Below are positions 60,057-64,000 of a stretch of 64,000 bases of DNA, piece after piece; position 1 is the stretch's first letter; each line of letters starts with the position of its first letter. Source of the DNA: Kiritimatiellia bacterium. GTDB lineage: Bacteria > Verrucomicrobiota > Kiritimatiellia > RFP12 > UBA1067. Below the pieces are notes generated by a model, which was not told the DNA's origin, made no database searches, and saw only the letters and a list, made by a program, of their open reading frames with translations. The translations under genes and the position numbers were made by a program. The DNA is taken from assembly GCA_017450695.1 (NCBI GenBank), contig JAFSTA010000009.1, positions 1 to 64,000 on the forward strand, in the 5' to 3' direction.

Positions 60057-60992
60057 CTATCGTTTAGCCTTTCGGTAAATTCCGATGTTCAGTGCGCAGG
60101 GCCGTTGCAGATCCGAAGCCGCTGCCGGTCGATTGCAGGTGACGGGCATGTCAGAGGCCTCGTCCCAGTACATCAGCGTGGTGGAACCGCCGCCATCCAT
60201 GTTGATGGCGTCGGCGGCACCGAGACGTAACATCATCTTCGCCAAATCCCAATAGTCCGCGCCAATGCTCCAATTCTGCTGGCGGCCATCGACCGCCAGC
60301 ACATAGAGCCAGCGGCTGTCGGCGGAGAGTCCCAGCACCATGCGCGGATGGTAACTTCCCTGCTTGGGTTTGACAACCGGTTTACCTCCACGCAGAAGCA
60401 GATCAAATCCGGCATGGGCAATCCAGACGTCACTCCGCCGTTCCACCGGCACGGCGGGAAGGATGGATGCCGTACCGTTTTTCCAAATGACGAAAACGGG
60501 CGAGTTTCCCCTGTCGTGGTTATCGGTGATCATCACGCCGTCGGAGACGTTGTACCCGTGCGGATCGCCGTAGCAGAAGGTGAAGGGGCTCCGCCAAGGT
60601 CCCCACGGCGCGGTGTTGAACGCCACGACCATGTCCAGTCCGCGCCCGCCGTTCCGGACCGGCTCGCGTGCGTTCAGCAGGAAGTCGCGCACCGTCACGC
60701 GCCTGGTACGGATGGTGCCGTTCGTGTAGTCCGGCATCGGCTTGCCCCACTCCGGGTCGCGCCCATTCGCCGTGAACGCAAATGTGGGATTCGAAAGGTC
60801 GATACGCATGGCGTACCCCTTCATCTTGCGCGGCTGCTCATAGACGAGACGGGTGTACCGAACGCCATCCGTGATCTGCACGGCACGATCCCAGTTGACC
60901 GCGGCTCCGTCCGCCGTCGGCCCGGCGAACGCCGCGACAGGCGACAACACCAGGTGCCACGCCGCCACAAGGAAAACCATCGCTCGTTTCAT
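60057..60992 (-). CDS. Exported phosphodiester glycosidase (NAGPA/DUF2233-like)
   Basis: A 311-aa protein with signal peptide (AMVFLVAAWHLVLSPVAAFA). The domain shows DMVVAFNTAPWGPW, HPRMVLGLSADSRWLYVLAV, and DLAKMMLRLGAADAINMDGG followed by GSTTLMY, the signature of N-acetylglucosamine-1-phosphodiester alpha-N-acetylglucosaminidase-type and DUF2233 proteins. It may cleave sugar-phosphodiester or exopolysaccharide linkages outside the cell. Start 60992 has AAAGGAG. The GH50-like gene follows after 57-63 bases on the same strand, so they share a promoter. Confidence 0.82.
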   Translation of the reverse strand: MKRAMVFLVAAWHLVLSPVAAFAGPTADGAAVNWDRAVQITDGVRYTRLVYEQPRKMKGYAMRIDLSNPTFAFTANGRDPEWGKPMPDYTNGTIRTRRVTVRDFLLNAREPVRNGGRGLDMVVAFNTAPWGPWRSPFTFCYGDPHGYNVSDGVMITDNHDRGNSPVFVIWKNGTASILPAVPVERRSDVWIAHAGFDLLLRGGKPVVKPKQGSYHPRMVLGLSADSRWLYVLAVDGRQQNWSIGADYWDLAKMMLRLGAADAINMDGGGSTTLMYWDEASDMPVTCNRPAAASDLQRPCALNIGIYRKAKR

Positions 60993-61032
60993 CGCACTCC
61001 TTTGTTTCGATTCCCGTTCTGAAAACGCAGCC

Positions 61033-61061
61033 AGTATAGCAGATTCGCTACCGGCTGTCAG
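61033..61061 (-). promoter_or_regulatory. Promoter of the phosphodiester glycosidase-GH50-SDR operon
   Basis: On the minus strand CTGACA (61056-61061) and TATACT (61033-61038) are 17 bases apart, with TGC before the -10 (TGCTATACT). Confidence 0.68.
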
Positions 61062-61063
61062 CT

Positions 61064-61100
61064 TTATTGTGCTGGCCGGGGTTAATGGAGGTGTTCCCCG
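61064..61100 (+). repeat. Family-4 repeat, copy a
   Basis: TTATTGTGCTGGCCGGGGTT followed by AATGGAGGTGTTCCCC. Copies b (61199-61242, same orientation) and c (63927-63970, opposite) share TTATTGTG, the GCCGGGGTTA-like centre and GGTGTTCCC. Confidence 0.75.
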
Positions 61101-61124
61101 CGCGTCCGACGGCGACCGGAAATG

Positions 61125-61207
61125 AACAAACAGATTTGCTCACGCCTAACGGCGTTCGCCATTCCCGAACCAGTGAGGCTCGTTAGGGCCGAACAAATCC
61201 GTTTGTT
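61125..61207. terminator. Long imperfect palindrome downstream of the LamG gene
   Basis: AACAAACAGATTTG (61125-61138) and CAAATCCGTTTGTT (61194-61207) are inverted, and inside them GCCTAACG and CGTTAGGGC pair. On the minus strand it lies 40 bases past the LamG stop and is followed by T-rich sequence, so it could terminate that gene. Confidence 0.6.
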
Positions 61208-61242
61208 ATTGTGGCGCCCGGAATTAATGACGGTGTTCCCCG
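61199..61242 (+). repeat. Family-4 repeat, copy b
   Basis: TCCGTTTGTTATTGTG, a GCGCCCGGAATTAATGAC centre and GGTGTTCCCC. It abuts the stop codon side of the LamG gene and is the inverted partner of copy c beyond that gene's start. Confidence 0.8.
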
Positions 61243-61246
61243 GCCG

Positions 61247-63706
61247 CTACCTCACCGAGATCACCGTTCCCTTCGCGGTCACGCGCAGGAACTCGACCGG
61301 ATCCAGCACGCCCTGCGAGATGCGCAGTTCATCGACCTCTCCGCTGAAATACGCGGCGGAGGAGGACTCGCCGAGCTTGATCTCCCCGTGTCCGTTCCCG
61401 TACAGGATGCCGTTCACGGTCTTGGTGAACGACGGGGTCGCCTCATAGTCCTTGTAGAGGCAGACGGTGCTCTTCGTCACGCCTCCCTCCTGGAAACGGC
61501 GCATCGTCAAGGCAAGATGGTGCCATCTGCCGTCGGTGATGTTGACCCACGTCGGATCGTTGACGCCATAGATGTTTACGGTCCCGTTTTCCGCGAGCGT
61601 GGCGCAGCGCACGGAGAGGTTGGTGGAAAGGCCTGTATCGGGATCGGCGCCGTCATGGCTGAAGCCGAAAGACCAGGCGGGGATCATGTCACCGAAAGCG
61701 TAGTTCGCGCGGGCGAAACTCGCATAATACGGCTGGGGCGCGGCACGGACGCGCAACTCGACGGTCTGGTCGGGAAAGAGCGAGAGTAGCGTGGCTCTGG
61801 CGTAGGTCACCGAACCGGTCTGGATCGAGAGCGCGCCGGTGTTCCACATGCGCAGTTTCTGGCCATGTCCGTCAAAAACCGGCAGCGGGGTATTGAGCGC
61901 GGCGATGGACGGAATCGTGCCGGCCTCCGTCAGGTTGGTGGAAACTGGATCGCCCAACGCGGGAGCGGCGGAGAAATCGCTGTCGAAGGTCGCCCACGCC
62001 AGCGTCCGCGCGGCGGGGTCGAAGTATTCTTCCGATGTGAGGAACTCGCCCGGCTCCAGCGCGCGCAGGGTGATGCGCACCTCGTCGATCCATCCGTTGA
62101 AGTTGTAGTTCCCGTCGGTGCTGCCGCCGATGTAGATCGGACTTGTCGAGGGGATCACCTCGCCGGTGTAGGCGGCCGATCTGACGCGCCTGTAGTCGCG
62201 GAAGAGGGAGATGCGGTGGCGGGGTGCATCGACCACCACGGCGGCATGGTGCCACTCGCCGTCGTCTGTACGCTCGACGTCGCTCACAATCGTCGAGCCG
62301 GACGGGGTCATGAGGATTGCGCCGGAGACCGTGCCCGCCGGATTGAACCCGAGGTTGAACTGCACGTTGCTGCCGCCGGGACGGCGGACCAGCGGGATGT
62401 ACGTCCCGATCTCCGCGTTGCTCCGGTAGAAGCATTCGACGGTGAACGAATGGTTTGTGAAGGGGTCTTCGCCCGGCAGGACGGCGACGTAACGCTTCGT
62501 GTCCGATTCCTTGCCTTGAATCGGCCGGGTGTAGAGAACGGAGGGGTTGGCACGGGCGAGCGCGTTGGTCAGAGAATACCGGATCCATTCGCCGGGCGTG
62601 GCGACATTGCTGCGGATTCCCGGAACGGATAGGCAGGTGTCCGCGTACATGTGCTGCGACAGATCGATCGGTCTTTGGCGTCCGGTTTCGTCGATAAAAG
62701 AGTTGGCGGGGCCGGTCGGCGGCGTCTCGAACGAGTAGTGCAGAAACACGTCGTCCGTCTCGCCGACCGCCGGGACGAAGCGCGCGGGCCGCAGCATGTC
62801 CGCAACGTACATCGAAAAATCGGAGATGCGGAAATGCGCGATGGAACCGCCGAACGGCCCCGCCGTCTGCGGCGTCGCCCCGATGTACAGATCCTCGCCT
62901 TCTCCGTACCAGACCTTCCATCCGATCGTCTGCGTGGTCCGCCAGATGTAGTCGTAGTAGATGCGAATCTCGGAGGATTCCGTCACGGTCGGTTCTCCTC
63001 CCTCTTCTTCCGGCGGTGTCGTCGTCTCCTTGCCCTCCACCATCACCGCCAGATGGTGCCAGTTGCCGTCATAGATGCCCGGCGTGGCGACTTTTATGGC
63101 CGTATTGCCGGAAGATACGCTGTCCCCGCTTGCTTTGAGGGTATAGTCCGGCTTGGTGAAGCGGACCTGAACTTCCGATGCCCCCGTAACCCGAATGCCC
63201 CAGCTGTCGCAGTTGTTGATCTTCTTGCCGCCGTTGTAGAGTTTTCCGGGCATGACGGCGACTGCATTCCAGTTCCCCTGCACCGTCCCCTGCTGCATCC
63301 GGATGAAACACTCGACGGTGAAGGTCGTCAAGCGAAGCGCCGCCGGATCCTGCACGCGCAACACGCCGGACTTCCCGTTTAGCGTAGTCTTGTGGAAGTG
63401 GAGCGCGGTCGCCGCCTCTACCTTCTCGTTGGCCTGGCTGTCGAAGACGCAGTAGCCGTCCGCCAGCCCGTTCGTCGCGACGGGACAGCACTCGCTGCTG
63501 CCTTCGACCACGGCCGCATTGTTGAGCGTAAGCGGGTACGCGGTCAGCGGCGTCCCCGCCACGCGGTTGGTGAACGGGGTGGAGACCGTGACCGCATTCG
63601 GCACATCGCAGAACGGATAATACAGTACCGCCGTTTCCGCCTTCGCCGAAAGGGACGCGAACATCAGGCAGAGCGCAGGGACAAGAAAAGAAAATTCGTT
63701 TTTCAT
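61247..63706 (-). CDS. Secreted protein with three LamG-like domains
   Basis: An 819-aa exported protein with signal peptide (FSFLVPALCLMFASLSAKA). Three concanavalin/LamG-like domains are seen: the first with TTFTVECFIRMQQG and NWHHLAVMVEGKE, the second with NHSFTVECFYRSNAE, EWHHAAVVVDAPRHRISLFR and NGWIDEVRITLR, the third with QTVELRVRAAPQPYY, RWHHLALTMRRFQ and SGEVDELRISQG. It ends KGTVISVR, the pattern shared with two other surface proteins here. It is flanked by inverted repeats b and c. No ribosome-binding site precedes ATG 63706; the promoter -10 lies only 10 bases upstream, so the message is nearly leaderless. Confidence 0.85.
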   Translation of the reverse strand: MKNEFSFLVPALCLMFASLSAKAETAVLYYPFCDVPNAVTVSTPFTNRVAGTPLTAYPLTLNNAAVVEGSSECCPVATNGLADGYCVFDSQANEKVEAATALHFHKTTLNGKSGVLRVQDPAALRLTTFTVECFIRMQQGTVQGNWNAVAVMPGKLYNGGKKINNCDSWGIRVTGASEVQVRFTKPDYTLKASGDSVSSGNTAIKVATPGIYDGNWHHLAVMVEGKETTTPPEEEGGEPTVTESSEIRIYYDYIWRTTQTIGWKVWYGEGEDLYIGATPQTAGPFGGSIAHFRISDFSMYVADMLRPARFVPAVGETDDVFLHYSFETPPTGPANSFIDETGRQRPIDLSQHMYADTCLSVPGIRSNVATPGEWIRYSLTNALARANPSVLYTRPIQGKESDTKRYVAVLPGEDPFTNHSFTVECFYRSNAEIGTYIPLVRRPGGSNVQFNLGFNPAGTVSGAILMTPSGSTIVSDVERTDDGEWHHAAVVVDAPRHRISLFRDYRRVRSAAYTGEVIPSTSPIYIGGSTDGNYNFNGWIDEVRITLRALEPGEFLTSEEYFDPAARTLAWATFDSDFSAAPALGDPVSTNLTEAGTIPSIAALNTPLPVFDGHGQKLRMWNTGALSIQTGSVTYARATLLSLFPDQTVELRVRAAPQPYYASFARANYAFGDMIPAWSFGFSHDGADPDTGLSTNLSVRCATLAENGTVNIYGVNDPTWVNITDGRWHHLALTMRRFQEGGVTKSTVCLYKDYEATPSFTKTVNGILYGNGHGEIKLGESSSAAYFSGEVDELRISQGVLDPVEFLRVTAKGTVISVR

Positions 63707-63715
63707 AATGGGAGC

Positions 63716-63721
63716 AGTATA
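63716..63721 (-). promoter_or_regulatory. GCTATACT -10 element of the triple-LamG gene
   Basis: ATGCTATACT on the minus strand; the predicted transcription start is 3-4 nt before the ATG. A TTGATA lies 19 bases upstream as a possible -35. Confidence 0.55.
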
Positions 63722-63926
63722 GCATTTTACCCTCCCTGCATATCAAGTTCCAATTTGAAAAATATTCGATGCCGGAAAATCCGGAGGGTGCGATTTTTTC
63801 GTGTGACATCCACTATGCGAAAAAACGCACCCACTGTGGTGGACAATGCCGGCGACGTTCACGGGAGGGCGCGTGTCCTCACGCGCCGCGTTCCTCGGCG
63901 GCTGGGGACGGCCGCCCTCCCGGACT

Positions 63927-63970
63927 GGGAACACCTTCAATAACCCCGGCCGACACAATAACAAACGGAA
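63927..63970 (-). repeat. Family-4 repeat, copy c (inverted)
   Basis: Read on the minus strand it is TTCCGTTTGTTATTGTGTCG, GCCGGGGTTATTGAA and GGTGTTCCC, nearly the same as copy b. The rest of 63722-64000 contains no convincing gene. Confidence 0.8.
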
Positions 63971-64000
63971 TACCCGGAAGCTCCGCGCTACCCCAGCACC

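Noticed and set aside
56943-60230. 1095-codon open frame opposite the two-module GH gene
   Set aside because: It is Arg/Leu/Val-rich with no domain, and extends over the gap and the next gene, unlike a real gene.
1-64000. CRISPR array, tRNA or rRNA genes, prophage
   Set aside because: No regularly spaced identical repeats with unique spacers, no cloverleaf or rRNA sequence that I could recognise, and no integrase or phage structural genes.

Overview
The window is high-GC bacterial chromosome that reads like an uncultured member of Verrucomicrobiota/Kiritimatiellota (PVC group). This rests on the gene set: giant secreted proteins with LamG/concanavalin-like and autotransporter-type beta repeats, a fused SecDF, a BatD-BatE fusion, a GH50-like enzyme, a hydrazine-synthase-alpha-like c-type cytochrome protein, a DUF1570-like metallopeptidase, and many short palindromic intergenic repeats. 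The taxonomy is an inference; there is no rRNA or other decisive marker. I see no tRNA, rRNA, CRISPR array, integrase or phage structural gene.

Layout. 0-5 kb: a leftward, translationally coupled operon (MoxR-type AAA+ ATPase, an unrecognised 155-aa protein, a VWA plus HExxH protein), followed by a divergent S-adenosylmethionine synthetase. It is driven by a near-consensus promoter and preceded by a ~206-nt leader that folds into several hairpins with GNRA loops. This is the best candidate here for an undescribed system. 5-16 kb: a small tail-anchored protein, gyrA, two secreted glycosidase-like proteins and a di-haem secreted protein, separated by one family of composite hairpin repeats. 16-20.6 kb: a compact lipid/polyketide-like set (pteridine-reductase-like SDR, FabG, FabF, then an MFS transporter coupled to an acyl carrier protein). 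20.8-24.7 kb: a BatD/BatE-type pair without its usual MoxR and VWA partners. 24.9-36.2 kb: three surface/secreted proteins of 1264, 636 and 1708 aa. 37-46 kb: leftward housekeeping genes (secDF, a secreted metallopeptidase, fmt, both subunits of class I fumarase, a PHP phosphoesterase, and a PurH-like protein with the cyclohydrolase domain only). 46.3-53.5 kb: rightward genes (two LysM lipoproteins around a small membrane protein, a parvulin, hemL, then rpsB-tsf and a CPBP protease). 53.6-64 kb: accessory carbohydrate genes (sialidase-like, phosphodiester-glycosidase-like, a two-module GH protein, an SDR and a triple-LamG protein) with a Y1-type transposase-like protein fused to a Rossmann-like domain.

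How it fits together: the outward-facing proteins (LamG, malectin/PA14-like, glycosidases, sialidase-like) suggest a glycan-feeding lifestyle, for example gut mucus or algal polysaccharide. Two promoter styles recur. TTGACA-17-TAnnnT fronts the moxR operon and two giant surface proteins. An extended GCTATACT element fronts five other genes, two of which may be translated from leaderless or nearly leaderless mRNA. Three dispersed intergenic repeat families occupy different parts of the window.
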